This document shows positions 10,731 through 24,048 of a stretch of 64,000 nucleotides of DNA, one piece after another. The number at the start of each line of letters is the position of its first letter. Positions within the stretch are counted from its first letter, which is position 1. The position numbers and the translations under genes are program-made. The notes beneath the pieces are model-generated. The model was not told the DNA's origin and searched no databases. It worked only from the letters and a program-made list of their open reading frames with translations. Source of the DNA: Parapristionchus giblindavisi (lineage: Eukaryota; Nematoda; Chromadorea; Rhabditida; Diplogasteridae); assembly GCA_943737045.1 (NCBI GenBank), contig CALSFV010000205.1, positions 2,000,001 through 2,064,000 on the forward strand, in the 5' to 3' direction.

Positions 10731-10911
10731 GACTCCGCCCACTTCTTCGCGCAACATACCATTTTCTCGTATTTCATCGATTTTTATGGCGTCTTCTCGT
10801 CATTTAATTGGGCTTTCAGCAAAAATAAAATTATATGCATTTACAAAACGTTCGGAAAAACCTCCCGAAATTAGGCGAAAATTTTAGAGTGCGTTTTTCT
10901 CAACGGTGAGG

Positions 10912-11820
10912 GTTCTCGAAATTTGAAAACTCGATTTTCACCAAAAAAAGTGGAGCGACCTAGGTTCAATGTTAGTGTCGATTAATTACAAGTATGCCTA
11001 GACAACAAAAACTCGCTATAGGACGGTTCGGATATCCGATCGCAAACTGATTTTTTACCTCTTCAAAACACATTAAAATTAATTAAAATTTTAAATTACA
11101 AAATCGCACAATTATTTTAGCCTTATCTTATAGAGCAAAAAAATTCCGCGTCGAATGAGGGAAAAAATTAAAAAATCGATAGACCCCTATTTTGAGAAAA
11201 ATGGGCCTGACCATGACTCGAAAATATTTTTGTTTTTGAAACCCCTCATGTTTGTACTCATATTGAAGAGCTCGTCGAGTAGAACAACTTTCATGTTGCA
11301 CGTTTTGCCTGAAACTCATGTACAAGAGAGATACACACGATTTTGCAAAAAATATTTTTATTTCGCTTAACTCAAAATTGGTCACAAAATCGTGTGTATC
11401 TCTCTTGTGCATGAGTTTCAGACAAAATGTCCAACGCGAAAGTTGTTTAACTCAAAAAGATCTTCAATATGAGCACAAATATGAGGGGGTTTGAAAACAA
11501 AAATATTTTCGAGTCATGGTCAGGCCCATTTTTCTCAAAATAGGGGTCTATCGATTTTTTAATTTTTTCCCTCATTCGACGCGGAATTGTTTGCTCTATA
11601 AGATAAGGCAAAAATAATTGTGCGATTTTGTAATTTAAAATTTTAATTAATTTTAATGTGTTTTGAGGAGGTAAAAAAATCAGTTTGCGATCGGATATCC
11701 GAACCGTCCTATAGCGAGCTTTTGTTGTCTAGGTATACTTGTAATTAATCGACACTAACATTGAACCTAGGTCGCTCCACTTTTTTTGGTGAAAATCGAG
11801 TTTTCAAATTTCGAGAACCC
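10912..11820. repeat. Foldback near the outer end of the giant palindrome
   Basis: GGGTTCTCGAAATTTG at 10912 pairs with CAAATTTCGAGAACCC ending at 11820, with arms of about 450 bp meeting near 11366. Arms differ by scattered substitutions, so this is an older structure carried inside the larger inverted repeat. A mirror copy is at 22497-23324, shortened at its outer end. Confidence 0.85.
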
Positions 11821-12204
11821 GCCACATTTATGTTTCAAGGACCCAGCCCAAATGAATACCCATTTTGTGATGGGGGGCCATGGGGGTATCCACAAAAAAA
11901 TTTTGAGCCAAATCGGTGAGGTCGATGTCCGGAGTCACTGGTGTCTTAATATACGTTAGCAGGACTTAATTTCACTTTGTTTACTTAACTTTACTTAACT
12001 TATTCCTTACCCGTCTGGTGTACGCCGAGCACTACATTGAAAGAGAGAGAGAGAAGAAAGGGGGCTTGGTCTGAACAAACCGATGACCATTCTGTTTTAT
12101 TTATAGATAATTTGTGATAGTGGTATCAAATGTTAATTGTCAAATGTTAATTAAGATCTGCTCGCATCACGCATTCTTTATAATATCTCCATGTGACATA
12201 TAAG

Positions 12205-12387
12205 CAATTCATATCTGGAATAATCTTGTCTCAGATATTGTCACATTCTCTCCTATTCATTTTAAATTTTCAGGCAATTCTGTTGAGATTGAGCCTCTCG
12301 TGCCCAAACCCTTCTTCGTAATTTATAATTACCCGCTCCACTCCCCAGTTTCCTGCAGCCTTTAAACGAGCTGCTGATAAATGATAA
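12205..12387 (+). mobile_element. 3' fragment of the CR1-like retrotransposon (first part)
   Basis: TTCATATCTGGAATA through the GAGATTGAGCC coding end and the start of the 3' UTR match 10440-10630 of the truncated copy, with several indels. The UTR resumes at 13273 (CATTTGTTGTGATGGAAATA), so another element has inserted between. A mirror copy is in the right arm. Confidence 0.75.
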
Positions 12388-13272
12388 AGAATTATGAATT
12401 AGCCACGGACGGGACAAAGGCGGGTCAGCAAATTGCCGCACACTATATGCACGCCACCGCGCGTTTTAGGAACCCCTAATTCGCAGATCCGGAATTATTT
12501 TTGTTTCTTCAAAATTTTGTAGTTTCATGAATTTATTTCGCTTAATTCTTTGATGAGGGTCAGACATGGTCTATGGTTATCCCATGGGATAGACCCACCC
12601 ACAAAAATTTGCCTATCATGGGTACCCACCCGCAAAATTGGACCATAAATTGACGATTTTCTTGAAATTTTCACGATTTTGGGGTGCCCACATGCGTTTT
12701 TGTCTCAAAATCGGGTTACCAACACGCGTTTTTGACCCAAAATCTAGGCACCCACACGCATTTGAAGGGTCCGGGATATTGATAGACCATCACTGATGAG
12801 GGTGAACACTGAAACAATCTAAATTGTATTGGAAAAAATAGAGAAGAAATAAGAGTATTGGCAATACGAAGTTTGCTAAATGCAGTGAAAAGTCCTATAT
12901 TTCGTTATGTCGCGGAATCTCTGTGAACACGACTTTTATTAACATTTTGCAAATTCAAATATCTTACAGACCTATGGTTCCGTCTGTCGCGTTGACAAAA
13001 GCTATCAGCTAGCTCTCACGACTACGAAATTAATTATTTTTGAATTTATTCAGTACGATTTGTTTGCTAATTTACGAACATTTTTGAAAATTCCGCCTCT
13101 AGAGTTGCGTTTCTGCATTTAGCAATGCCGCCTAATACCGTAATTTTTTTGAACTTTGATGTGCATGTGGCAAAAGGGGCGTACGTCCTTTTGGCTTGTG
13201 TGTCCCGTCCGTGTAGCATATAGCGAAGTAGGCGTGACGGGCCTCCTTCGCTATATAGCTAATTCATAATTC
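12388..13272. mobile_element. TIR element with ACGGACGGGACA subterminal repeats
   Basis: Ends GAATTATGAATTAGC and GCTAATTCATAATTC are inverted repeats, followed inwards by CACGGACGGGACA on each side. It interrupts the retrotransposon 3' UTR. No transposase frame is visible. Repeated Ala/Gly-poor short words such as CCCACACGC occur in the middle. Confidence 0.65.
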
Positions 13273-13979
13273 TCTCTCATTTGTTGTGATGGAAATAAGG
13301 AATAAGAATAAGAATTAAAATTAATATTATGTAAAATATAGGATTGAGTGCAAATCTAAAATTTTTAAATATGTAAGTTAGCTAATAATGCGTAAAACGT
13401 ATATTGAATGAAAAGTGTTATGTATTGCATAATGGTTCACCGAATATCTCTCCACATGTTGTGTGAATAAACGATTTAGTGAAATGTAACAAGGGTGACG
13501 TTAACAAGTAAAAGTAAAGCAAGAGAAACCACCTTGTCGACTCCGCTCACCGAGATCTAGAACCGTGAATAAGCAAACGCGATATAGCGGCCCTACACGG
13601 TAGTTATCCTGCTACATCCTATCGTGAACTGACCGTTTTTGAATTCAGTAGAAAAAGACAATTTTGATGTTTTTAAGTATGGTTTTAGAGCCCTGTTGCA
13701 CAATTTGGCAAAATAAACCGCCAACAGATAAACACAATGATAGGAAAAAGGGAAAGAAACATAAAAATTGAGCTCACAATCGAAACAGGTTTTGGAGCGT
13801 TTTGAAAATTTCAGAGCGCTTCAAAACCTTCTTTGAGCTCAATTTTAATGCTTGTTTCCATGTTTTTTTGTTATTTTGTTTATCTATTCTTATAACCATT
13901 GTGCATTAATCCTTCTGAACATCTGTAATTTTTTTAAATAGTAAAAATAATCTAAACTCACTCTCTAACAACGGTTTAA

Positions 13980-14290
13980 ACATGGAATCCCGCCAATGTT
14001 CATGCAAATCCCTCACATCTCTTTTACGCAAATGCCAAGTGATAGAAGTTAGCGCGACAACTCATCTATTCCATAGCGCAGTGGTAAACGTTCAGAGTCT
14101 TTATTCATTTCTCGCATGTTCAAATACGATTTTCAAAAAGTGCGAATTTCCCTGCACGTTCCTGATGGTTCATTCATGTTTCTAGCGATCAATAAGGTGA
14201 ATCATCATAAAATATATAGCGTACTGTAGGTAGAATAACTCTTTTGCGTCCTTTCTGTCTTCACTGTTTCTTTACGAAATTATGAGGGAC
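13980..14290 (+). other. tRNA-derived SINE-like repeat
   Basis: CATAGCGCAGTGGTAAACG (box A form, about 14074) and ATGTTCAAATACG (box B form, about 14116) have tRNA-like spacing, followed by a unique body. An inverted relative with the same body lies at 61130-61390. The short open frame here mirrors into the other arm and is not a gene. Just upstream, 13680-13880 forms a hairpin-rich stretch with no gene. Confidence 0.5.
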
Positions 14291-14980
14291 TCTACCTTTA
14301 ATTACCCAAAATCTGAGATAATTTGTCACTGATGATGGGTTGAATACCCTAAACGCATCTGACCGATAAACGAAATGACCCAAATCTTCATGATACTACA
14401 TACTGCGCGTCCGCTTCCTACTGTTTTTGCAGTGAATGATGCAATCGGGTCACGAAGGTCATCAATCGAGAGTGCTTGTCAAGAGGAGTAAACTACACCA
14501 TCGAAAGCGCTTGGAAAACGTATACCACGCATACTGTCAGAAGTTTTAAATCAACTATCACCGAAGACTCGCGTGACTTTTGTACTTGGGTCATTGTGGC
14601 CGCTGCAAAAGAGTACAATTCGACAAGAATTGAAGTGCATATTATTCATAATGTTTTGCTCTTTCGCCTGATATACATATAACACGACAGGTGCGGTTAA
14701 TAAGTAAGCTTAACACTAAATATTCCCCGGTGCGCTCCTTCTTTAATCATTAAAAATACATTAAACTCACTCTAGTCAAACTAATAGCTCTGTCCGAATC
14801 ACTGATAATATTCTCAATGACATGATGACACCACGTTTTCAGATATTTTGTTGTGGGCTGGTTAAATCTTGTAATGGGAATGATGTTTATCATACGTATC
14901 TTATTATCTAAGCAAAACAGCATTGACTTTGCAAAGAAATGATATATAATACATAATAACAACGCTTGCACTTTATTTAA

Positions 14981-15093
14981 AGGGAGCGTAACCTCACTCA
15001 ATGGTCTCTTCGAGGCGCAATGCTCTCTCGTTGTTAGAGAACAGAGAAATAGTGCGCGCAATGAAGAGACCATTGAGTGAGGTAACGCTCCCT
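14981..15093. mobile_element. 113-bp TTAA-target palindromic MITE (family B)
   Basis: TTAA flanks (14977-14980, 15094-15097). Ends AGGGAGCGTAACCTCACTCA and its complement form a long stem with a short loop. Mirror copy 19224-19336; independent copy 34074-34186. TTAA targets are typical of piggyBac-like transposases, but none is encoded here. Confidence 0.9.
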
Positions 15094-15200
15094 TTAAGCA
15101 GTTCATATATATGAAAAAAGAGAGAACAAGATCGGAATATGACGAACAATAATAAATATATTGTAATAATGAGAATAAATAATGGTGAATAATTGGACCG

Positions 15201-16965
15201 TTAGAATGTGGACAACTGTTCCTGAAAAATATCTTCATAATACAAATTCATTTTTTTAGAAATAAGCTTGCAAGGATCAGAAGAAACAAACTACATTCAC
15301 TCTAGGCAGTAGTATATCGATCAAATTCATATTTTACATGAGCCTAAAGTGTTCATTAAAAATAAATTTAAAAAAACTCACTCTAGTCAATCTGATAGCT
15401 GTGTCTATGGAATCAACGATAACATTAGCAGATTGAATGAATGTATCACTCAATTCATCAACAGTCGATTTCAGTTCGTTCGCTTCCTAAATCATGTTAT
15501 TTATATTTAAAATAAGCATATTATTTACATACTTCTAGTGTGAAAATGGTATCAGCAGCATTGAAAACTTGCTCACGAAGTTGCACATTCGACATTTTCT
15601 GAACCTCGCAAAATTGTGACATAACTTGTTTTAATTAATAAATTACCTTTATAAGATCCTTTTGCAAATCAATAAATAATTCACACTTCGATATTATTTC
15701 CTCTTTTTTCGATTCCATTTCTTCGTTCTTCATTCTAACATATTCTCGCGATTTTGTACGGAGCTGAGTAAATACAATTTTAATACATTTTATTAAAATG
15801 TGTTTAAAAAATAGTTGTACATTTTGATTATATTTAACAGTAGAATGGCCAAGATGAGGTTCTTCATAAGAACAACTGCCACAAATAGGTTTATCGTACT
15901 GAAATAATTTACTCTTGTTTTAGGTGACAGTAAAATGAATGGTACACTTTCTTACCTCTATGCAATTGAGCTCAGTACAAATTCTAATTTGAGAAGTTGG
16001 AACATTCTGAAAAATTCAAAATAAAGATTGAAATGATAGATTCTTTTAGATTCTTTGTTAGTAAGAAAAAGAGATATCGAATATATATTACATACCTCAT
16101 TACAATGGAAGCATTCAGAGAAAGTGCCGTACTTAGATTCATTATTCTTCAGTTCAGCAAGTTCTGTAAGCAAACTTATTAAAATGCTTAATTGGGTTTA
16201 AATCTCACTGAGCGCAATTCGGTTGATTGCGAAATATTGCCCATCAACTATTTTATTTATTCTTCGGCAACTTGGGCAAGAGTAGCTGTAAGGAATATTG
16301 CGAAAATAGAAAATTTAATTCATGAAACATACCAATCATCTTTTTTGACTGCTTCAATGCATTTTTTTGCAGAATGTATGACCACAATGAAGTGTATGGG
16401 GAACTCGGACGACCGAATCTGCAATGAGAAAATATCTAAAAGCGCTCTTTCTACAAATTAACCTATGTCAATGATGGTATTTGCTGATTGTATGAATGTA
16501 TCTACGCAGCATAATCGAATATGTGTATCTTAAGCTATGTCTTAGAAAGAAATAAACGTTGATACAACCCATAGAGAAACCATACTTGTTCAAAGTAAGC
16601 GAATATTTTGAAGACCAAATTTTTACACTTTAAAGGTAACGCTATTTCTTTTTTGACGTTGCGTATTGATCACTAGAAACGTAATTGAGGCAACGATACG
16701 CCTTTGAACTTTGAAAAATTGGCAATCGGAATCGAACCCACGACCATGCGCAACAAGTCAGCCCAAAAGATTAGTGTTAGCTTGCAGTAATCAAATATCC
16801 AATTTTTAATTTGTATTGAATAAGGAATTAACTGACCAAATTTCTCAGAACATATTTCACAGCTTTGGAAATCCTCAATTTCAGACTTTAGCGAATTTTC
16901 TTTTGGAGATTTCGAAGAAACCTGAAAAAATTACGCTTACTATTAGAGCTGACATTTCGGCTAAA
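15201..16965 (-). pseudogene. TRIM-like RING family pseudogene, 3' half
   Basis: The most upstream recognisable exon lies in the spacer (about 16965-16842: EDFQSCEICSEKFG). The arm then holds exons for the rest of the RING, the B-box (ECFHCNE; PICGSCSYEEPHLGH), the helical part (LRTKSREYVRMKNEEMESKK), DTAIRLTR and EQLSTF with stop at 15201. The RING exon has seven A residues where the intact gene has six after TTCTGC, which shifts the frame and stops translation inside the RING. No N-terminal exons were found. The intron between the first two exons holds a tRNA-like piece and an exon 16-like fragment at about 16478-16510. Confidence 0.8.
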
Positions 16966-17845
16966 TGTCAATTGCACTGGAGGCTATTAGACTCTATCGG
17001 GAGATGTTTGACATAACTGAGAAGGGAATGCTAACTACTTACCATGGGATTACGGTTAGTGACATATATTACTGGATTCGGTATGAAATTCTGACTGGAT
17101 ATCCGTCGAGTCTAATTGCCACGAACTTTTAGTATTCGAGAAAATCGATAATGAGTCGCTAATATTGAAGGCATGAACACGGCTATCACCGCCTTGTTGA
17201 TATGTCTGACCACAACAACTCGGTTTTCGTCTTCAGTGTAACCGTCACTTGTATTTTAGTGGTTTGGAACTGAAACCCGAGTTGATATGGTTAGAAATAT
17301 CAAGATAGTCGTGTTCATGCCTTCAATATTCGCGATTTCTTTATCGATTTTCTCGAATACCAGAAACTCGTGGCAAGTAGACTCGACGGATATACAGTCA
17401 GAATTTGGTTCTAGTGATATATGTCGCTAACCATAACTCCATGTTGTTAGCATTCCCTTGTGACATATCAAGAAAATGACATAAATCAAGTTGGCCTCAA
17501 TGATCTGGAAAATCATTGAATCCAACATTTCATTTCCATTTTTTTTTGTTTTTTTTCTCATTCCAACATTTTGTGATTTCGATTGGAATCGATTGATTAA
17601 AAACTTTATGACCAAAACTTGGATATTGATCACATGAAATTTTGTCTCAATATCAACTACTATTTAAAAATGCACTTATATAGATATTTCCACCATTCTT
17701 GAGCTTTAAAGCTTCAATTTTTTTTCATTTTGCTTCCACTTTTTAAATAACTTTTTGTGAACTCTGAATAAGGAACTATCGATTTCCCATCCCTATCTTA
17801 GCCTCAAAAGCGGTCTGAAACTTATGATAAGTATGTATATATATA
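16472..17845. other. Spacer between the arms of the giant inverted repeat
   Basis: Unpaired 1.37-kb region. It contains one RING-family exon on the minus strand (about 16965-16842), a tRNA-like 3' half (reverse complement GTGGGTTCGATTCC near 16730) and a foldback at 17021-17460. The rest, 17464-17845, is AT-rich with no feature I recognise. Confidence 0.8.
17021..17460. mobile_element. AAGGGAATG-type foldback with 3-bp TGA target duplication
   Basis: GAAGGGAATGC and GCATTCCCTTG ends are flanked by TGA (17018-17020, 17461-17463). Arms of about 150 bp pair imperfectly around a diverged centre. It belongs to the same terminal-repeat family as 28720-29777, 53822-57439 and 57881-58298. Confidence 0.75.
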
Positions 17846-20800
17846 TTGACATAGGTTAATTTGTAGAAAGAGCGCTTTTAGATATTTTCTCATTGCAGAT
17901 TCGGTCGTCCGAGTTCCCCATACACTTCATTGTGGTCATACATTCTGCAAAAAAATGCATTGAAGCAGTCAAAAAAGATGATTGGTATGTTTCATGAATT
18001 AAATTTTCTATTTTCGCAATATTCCTTACAGCTACTCTTGCCCAAGTTGCCGAAGAATAAATAAAATAGTTGATGGGCAATATTTCGCAATCAACCGAAT
18101 TGCGCTCAGTGAGATTTAAACCCAATTAAGCATTTTAATAAGTTTGCTTACAGAACTTGCTGAACTGAAGAATAATGAATCTAAGTACGGCACTTTCTCT
18201 GAATGCTTCCATTGTAATGAGGTATGTAATATATATTCGATATCTCTTTTTCTTACTAACAAAGAATCTAAAAGAATCTATCATTTCAATCTTTATTTTG
18301 AATTTTTCAGAATGTTCCAACTTCTCAAATTAGAATTTGTACTGAGCTCAATTGCATAGAGGTAAGAAAGTGTACCATTCATTTTACTGTCACCTAAAAC
18401 AAGAGTAAATTATTTCAGTACGATAAACCTATTTGTGGCAGTTGTTCTTATGAAGAACCTCATCTTGGCCATTCTACTGTTAAATATAATCAAAATGTAC
18501 AACTATTTTTTAAACACATTTTAATAAAATGTATTAAAATTGTATTTACTCAGCTCCGTACAAAATCGCGAGAATATGTTAGAATGAAGAACGAAGAAAT
18601 GGAATCGAAAAAAGAGGAAATAATATCGAAGTGTGAATTATTTATTGATTTGCAAAAGGATCTTATAAAGGTAATTTATTAATTAAAACAAGTTATGTCA
18701 CAATTTTGCGAGGTTCAGAAAATGTCGAATGTGCAACTTCGTGAGCAAGTTTTCAATGCTGCTGATACCATTTTCACACTAGAAGTATGTAAATAATATG
18801 CTTATTTTAAATATAAATAACATGATTTAGGAAGCGAACGAACTGAAATCGACTGTTGATGAATTGAGTGATACATTCATTCAATCTGCTAATGTTATCG
18901 TTGATTCCATAGACACAGCTATCAGATTGACTAGAGTGAGTTTTTTTAAATTTATTTTTAATGAACACTTTAGGCTCATGTAAAATATGAATTTGATCGA
19001 TATACTACTGCCTAGAGTGAATGTAGTTTGTTTCTTCTGATCCTTGCAAGCTTATTTCTAAAAAAATGAATTTGTATTATGAAGATATTTTTCAGGAACA
19101 GTTGTCCACATTCTAACGGTCCAATTATTCACCATTATTTATTCTCATTATTACAATATATTTATTATTGTTCGTCATATTCCGATCTTGTTCTCTCTTT
19201 TTTCATATATATGAACTGCTTAAAGGGAGCGTTACCTCACTCAATGGTCTCTTCATTGCGCGCACTATTTCTCTGTTCTCTAACAACGAGAGAGCATTGC
19301 GCCTCGAAGAGACCATTGAGTGAGGTTACGCTCCCTTTAAATAAAGTGCAAGCGTTGTTATTATGTATTATATATCATTTCTTTGCAAAGTCAATGCTGT
19401 TTTGCTTAGATAATAAGATACGTATGATAAACATCATTCCCATTACAAGATTTAACCAGCCCACAACAAAATATCTGAAAACGTGGTGTCATCATGTCAT
19501 TGAGAATATTATCAGTGATTCGGACAGAGCTATTAGTTTGACTAGAGTGAGTTTAATGTATTTTTAATGATTAAAGAAGGAGCGCACCGGGGAATATTTA
19601 GTGTTAAGCTTACTTATTAACCGCACCTGTCGTGTTATATGTATATCAGGCGAAAGAGCAAAACATTATGAATAATATGCACTTCAATTCTTGTCGAATT
19701 GTACTCTTTTGCAGCGGCCACAATGACCCAAGTACAAAAGTCACGCGAGTCTTCGGTGATAGTTGATTTAAAACTTCTGACAGTATGCGTGGTATACGTT
19801 TTCCAAGCGCTTTCGATGGTGTAGTTTACTCCTCTTGACAAGCACTCTCGATTGATGACCTTCGTGACCCGATTGCATCATTCACTGCAAAAACAGTAGG
19901 AAGCGGACGCGCAGTATGTAGTATCATGAAGATTTGGGTCATTTCGTTTATCGGTCAGATGCGTTTAGGGTATTCAACCCATCATCAGTGACAAATTATC
20001 TCAGATTTTGGGTAATTAAAGGTAGAGTCCCTCATAATTTCGTAAAGAAACAGTGAAGACAGAAAGGACGCAAAAGAGTTATTCTACCTACAGTACGCTA
20101 TATATTTTATGATGATTCACCTTATTGATCGCTAGAAACATGAATGAACCATCAGGAACGTGCAGGGAAATTCGCACTTTTTGAAAATCGTATTTGAACA
20201 TGCGAGAAATGAATAAAGACTCTGAACGTTTACCACTGCGCTATGGAATAGATGAGTTGTCGCGCTAACTTCTATCACTTGGCATTTGCGTAAAAGAGAT
20301 GTGAGGGATTTGCATGAACATTGGCGGGATTCCATGTTTAAACCGTTGTTAGAGAGTGAGTTTAGATTATTTTTACTATTTAAAAAAATTACAGATGTTC
20401 AGAAGGATTAATGCACAATGGTTATAAGAATAGATAAACAAAATAACAAAAAAACATGGAAACAAGCATTAAAATTGAGCTCAAAGAAGGTTTTGAAGCG
20501 CTCTGAAATTTTCAAAACGCTCCAAAACCTGTTTCGATTGTGAGCTCAATTTTTATGTTTCTTTCCCTTTTTCCTATCATTGTGTTTATCTGTTGGCGGT
20601 TTATTTTGCCAAATTGTGCAACAGGGCTCTAAAACCATACTTAAAAACATCAAAATTGTCTTTTTCTACTGAATTCAAAAACGGTCAGTTCACGATAGGA
20701 TGTAGCAGGATAACTACCGTGTAGGGCCGCTATATCGCGTTTGCTTATTCACGGTTCTAGATCTCGGTGAGCGGAGTCGACAAGGTGGTTTCTCTTGCTT

Positions 20801-23324
20801 TACTTTTACTTGTTAACGTCACCCTTGTTACATTTCACTAAATCGTTTATTCACACAACATGTGGAGAGATATTCGGTGAACCATTATGCAATACATAAC
20901 ACTTTTCATTCAATATACGTTTTACGCATTATTAGCTAACTTACATATTTAAAAATTTTAGATTTGCACTCAATCCTATATTTTACATAATATTAATTTT
21001 AATTCTTATTCTTATTCCTTATTTCCATCACAACAAATGAGAGAGAATTATGAATTAGCTATATAGCGAAGGAGGCCCGTCACGCCTACTTCGCTATATG
21101 CTACACGGACGGGACACACAAGCCAAAAGGACGTACGCCCCTTTTGCCACATGCACATCAAAGTTCAAAAAAATTACGGTATTAGGCGGCATTGCTAAAT
21201 GCAGAAACGCAACTCTAGAGGCGGAATTTTCAAAAATGTTCGTAAATTAGCAAACAAATCGTACTGAATAAATTCAAAAATAATTAATTTCGTAGTCGTG
21301 AGAGCTAGCTGATAGCTTTTGTCAACGCGACAGACGGAACCATAGGTCTGTAAGATATTTGAATTTGCAAAATGTTAATAAAAGTCGTGTTCACAGAGAT
21401 TCCGCGACATAACGAAATATAGGACTTTTCACTGCATTTAGCAAACTTCGTATTGCCAATACTCTTATTTCTTCTCTATTTTTTCCAATACAATTTAGAT
21501 TGTTTCAGTGTTCACCCTCATCAGTGATGGTCTATCAATATCCCGGACCCTTCAAATGCGTGTGGGTGCCTAGATTTTGGGTCAAAAACGCGTGTTGGTA
21601 ACCCGATTTTGAGACAAAAACGCATGTGGGCACCCCAAAATCGTGAAAATTTCAAGAAAATCGTCAATTTATGGTCCAATTTTGCGGGTGGGTACCCATG
21701 ATAGGCAAATTTTTGTGGGTGGGTCTATCCCATGGGATAACCATAGACCATGTCTGACCCTCATCAAAGAATTAAGCGAAATAAATTCATGAAACTACAA
21801 AATTTTGAAGAAACAAAAATAATTCCGGATCTGCGAATTAGGGGTTCCTAAAACGCGCGGTGGCGTGCATATAGTGTGCGGCAATTTGCTGACCCGCCTT
21901 TGTCCCGTCCGTGGCTAATTCATAATTCTTTATCATTTATCAGCAGCTCGTTTAAAGGCTGCAGGAAACTGGGGAGTGGAGCGGGTAATTATAAATTACG
22001 AAGAAGGGTTTGGGCACGAGAGGCTCAATCTCAACAGAATTGCCTGAAAATTTAAAATGAATAGGAGAGAATGTGACAATATCTGAGACAAGATTATTCC
22101 AGATATGAATTGCTTATATGTCACATGGAGATATTATAAAGAATGCGTGATGCGAGCAGATCTTAATTAACATTTGACAATTAACATTTGATACCACTAT
22201 CACAAATTATCTATAAATAAAACAGAATGGTCATCGGTTTGTTCAGACCAAGCCCCCTTTCTTCTCTCTCTCTCTTTCAATGTAGTGCTCGGCGTACACC
22301 AGACGGGTAAGGAATAAGTTAAGTAAAGTTAAGTAAACAAAGTGAAATTAAGTCCTGCTAACGTATATTAAGACACCAGTGACTCCGGACATCGACCTCA
22401 CCGATTTGGCTCAAAATTTTTTTGTGGATACCCCCATGGCCCCCCATCACAAAATGGGTATTCATTTGGGCTGGGTCCTTGAAACATAAATGTGGCGGGT
22501 TCTCGAAATTTGAAAACTCGATTTTCACCAAAAAAAGTGGAGCGACCTAGGTTCAATGTTAGTGTCGATTAATTACAAGTATACCTAGACAACAAAAGCT
22601 CGCTATAGGACGGTTCGGATATCCGATCGCAAACTGATTTTTTTACCTCCTCAAAACACATTAAAATTAATTAAAATTTTAAATTACAAAATCGCACAAT
22701 TATTTTTGCCTTATCTTATAGAGCAAACAATTCCGCGTCGAATGAGGGAAAAAATTAAAAAATCGATAGACCCCTATTTTGAGAAAAATGGGCCTGACCA
22801 TGACTCGAAAATATTTTTGTTTTCAAACCCCCTCATATTTGTGCTCATATTGAAGATCTTTTTGAGTTAAACAACTTTCGCGTTGGACATTTTGTCTGAA
22901 ACTCATGCACAAGAGAGATACACACGATTTTGTGACCAATTTTGAGTTAAGCGAAATAAAAATATTTTTTGCAAAATCGTGTGTATCTCTCTTGTACATG
23001 AGTTTCAGGCAAAACGTGCAACATGAAAGTTGTTCTACTCGACGAGCTCTTCAATATGAGTACAAACATGAGGGGTTTCAAAAACAAAAATATTTTCGAG
23101 TCATGGTCAGGCCCATTTTTCTCAAAATAGGGGTCTATCGATTTTTTAATTTTTTCCCTCATTCGACGCGGAATTTTTTTGCTCTATAAGATAAGGCTAA
23201 AATAATTGTGCGATTTTGTAATTTAAAATTTTAATTAATTTTAATGTGTTTTGAAGAGGTAAAAAATCAGTTTGCGATCGGATATCCGAACCGTCCTATA
23301 GCGAGTTTTTGTTGTCTAGGCATA
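17846..23324. repeat. Right arm of giant inverted repeat (5.48 kb)
   Basis: Reverse complement of 10993-16471 with no difference noticed. The outer end is abrupt: after GTCTAGGCATA, homology to the foldback arm stops and unrelated sequence (CCCTTACATGATATC) starts. The MITE copy here is 19224-19336, and the retrotransposon fragments and TIR element mirror those of the left arm. Confidence 0.95.
17881..19116 (+). pseudogene. Inverted copy of the RING pseudogene 3' half
   Basis: Exons on the plus strand: RING start at about 17899 with the seven-A frameshift, then SCPSCRRINKIVDGQYF, ELAELKNNESKYG, NVPTSQIRICTELNC, PICGSCSYEEPHLGH, the helical exon, DTAIRLTR and EQLSTF with stop at 19116. It starts at an intron acceptor next to the inner palindrome junction, so no promoter or N-terminal part accompanies it. 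Confidence 0.8.
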
Positions 23325-24040
23325 CCCTTACATGATATCAAGGGGGAAGAAATTGGAATTGGTAGTGGCTGGATCACGCGGTAAAAATAGGAAGGGTTTA
23401 AAATAGGAGGGATTATCACTGACCTAGCAGTTATCGCATCACCCGCAGACACAAACGCCTTGAATAACGAGTTGTACTTTTAGCTTAAGCTTTCAGCTTA
23501 CTTTTAGCATACCTTTTACTTTATGCATTACCCAAATGGATCACGAATCATAATGTATAGAATGAATTACTATTATAATAAACAAAGCACGATTATAGAA
23601 TTTGGTTGTACATATCATAAATAAAACAAAAATGAAATGGCCAAATTGAGAGGAATAACGTTGGAGGAACAATGGGGAATTAGACCGTTGCATTATTATT
23701 ATGAATGGATTTGGCGTCCTGCCAGAGGTTAAATATCGTAATATGACCTAGCTAGAGAATGGACCTTCTTCTTACATTTGATATCATTTCAAATACCAAT
23801 CCATTAAAGAAAGAACAAGAGCATAGTCATATTCTAACCTGAAAGAGTATTGAGGTCTAGAATCAACCCAAAGATTGAGAGAACAGCTCTTCTCCTACTC
23901 CCACCATCTTCTTCTCTTCGCGACCTAGCCATATTACGATATTTAACCTCTGGCAGGACGCCAAATTCATTCACAATCTTAATGCAATAGTCTTTCTCCC
24001 ATTGTTTCTCAAACAATTCTTTCCTTGTTTTATTTACGAC
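23325..24040. other. Intergenic DNA with an inverted pair of upstream-block fragments
   Basis: GGCGTCCTGCCAGAGG at about 23710 and its complement near 23950 form an inverted pair about 200 bp apart, the first followed by ATATGACCTAGCTAG. These match the conserved block found upstream of other cluster genes. The intact RING gene begins 1.7 kb further on. No open frame of note. Confidence 0.55.
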
Positions 24041-24048
24041 ACAACCGC

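Larger units (their letters stand above)
8194..10911. mobile_element. Family A MITE split by a non-LTR retrotransposon
   Basis: The MITE starts at TTACAGAATTA after TA (8192-8193), breaks off after GCCGCGCAAT at 8246, resumes at GACTCCGCCC (10731), and ends early at about 10911, where the giant inverted repeat region begins. Comparison with the uninterrupted copy at 62630 shows that the insertion removed four or five bases around its target. Confidence 0.85.
10993..16471. repeat. Left arm of giant inverted repeat (5.48 kb)
   Basis: Paired positions sum to 34317 with 17846-23324. Every stretch I compared was identical, and seven open frames translate to identical proteins in both arms. The arm contains a foldback, a retrotransposon 3' end, a TIR element, a tRNA-derived repeat, a TTAA MITE and the 3' half of a RING-family pseudogene. 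Confidence 0.95.

Noticed and set aside
14750..15238. 162-codon minus-strand frame, identical copy at 19079-19567
   Set aside because: It runs antisense through the RING terminal exon and a palindromic MITE; its two copies exist only because the arms are duplicated.
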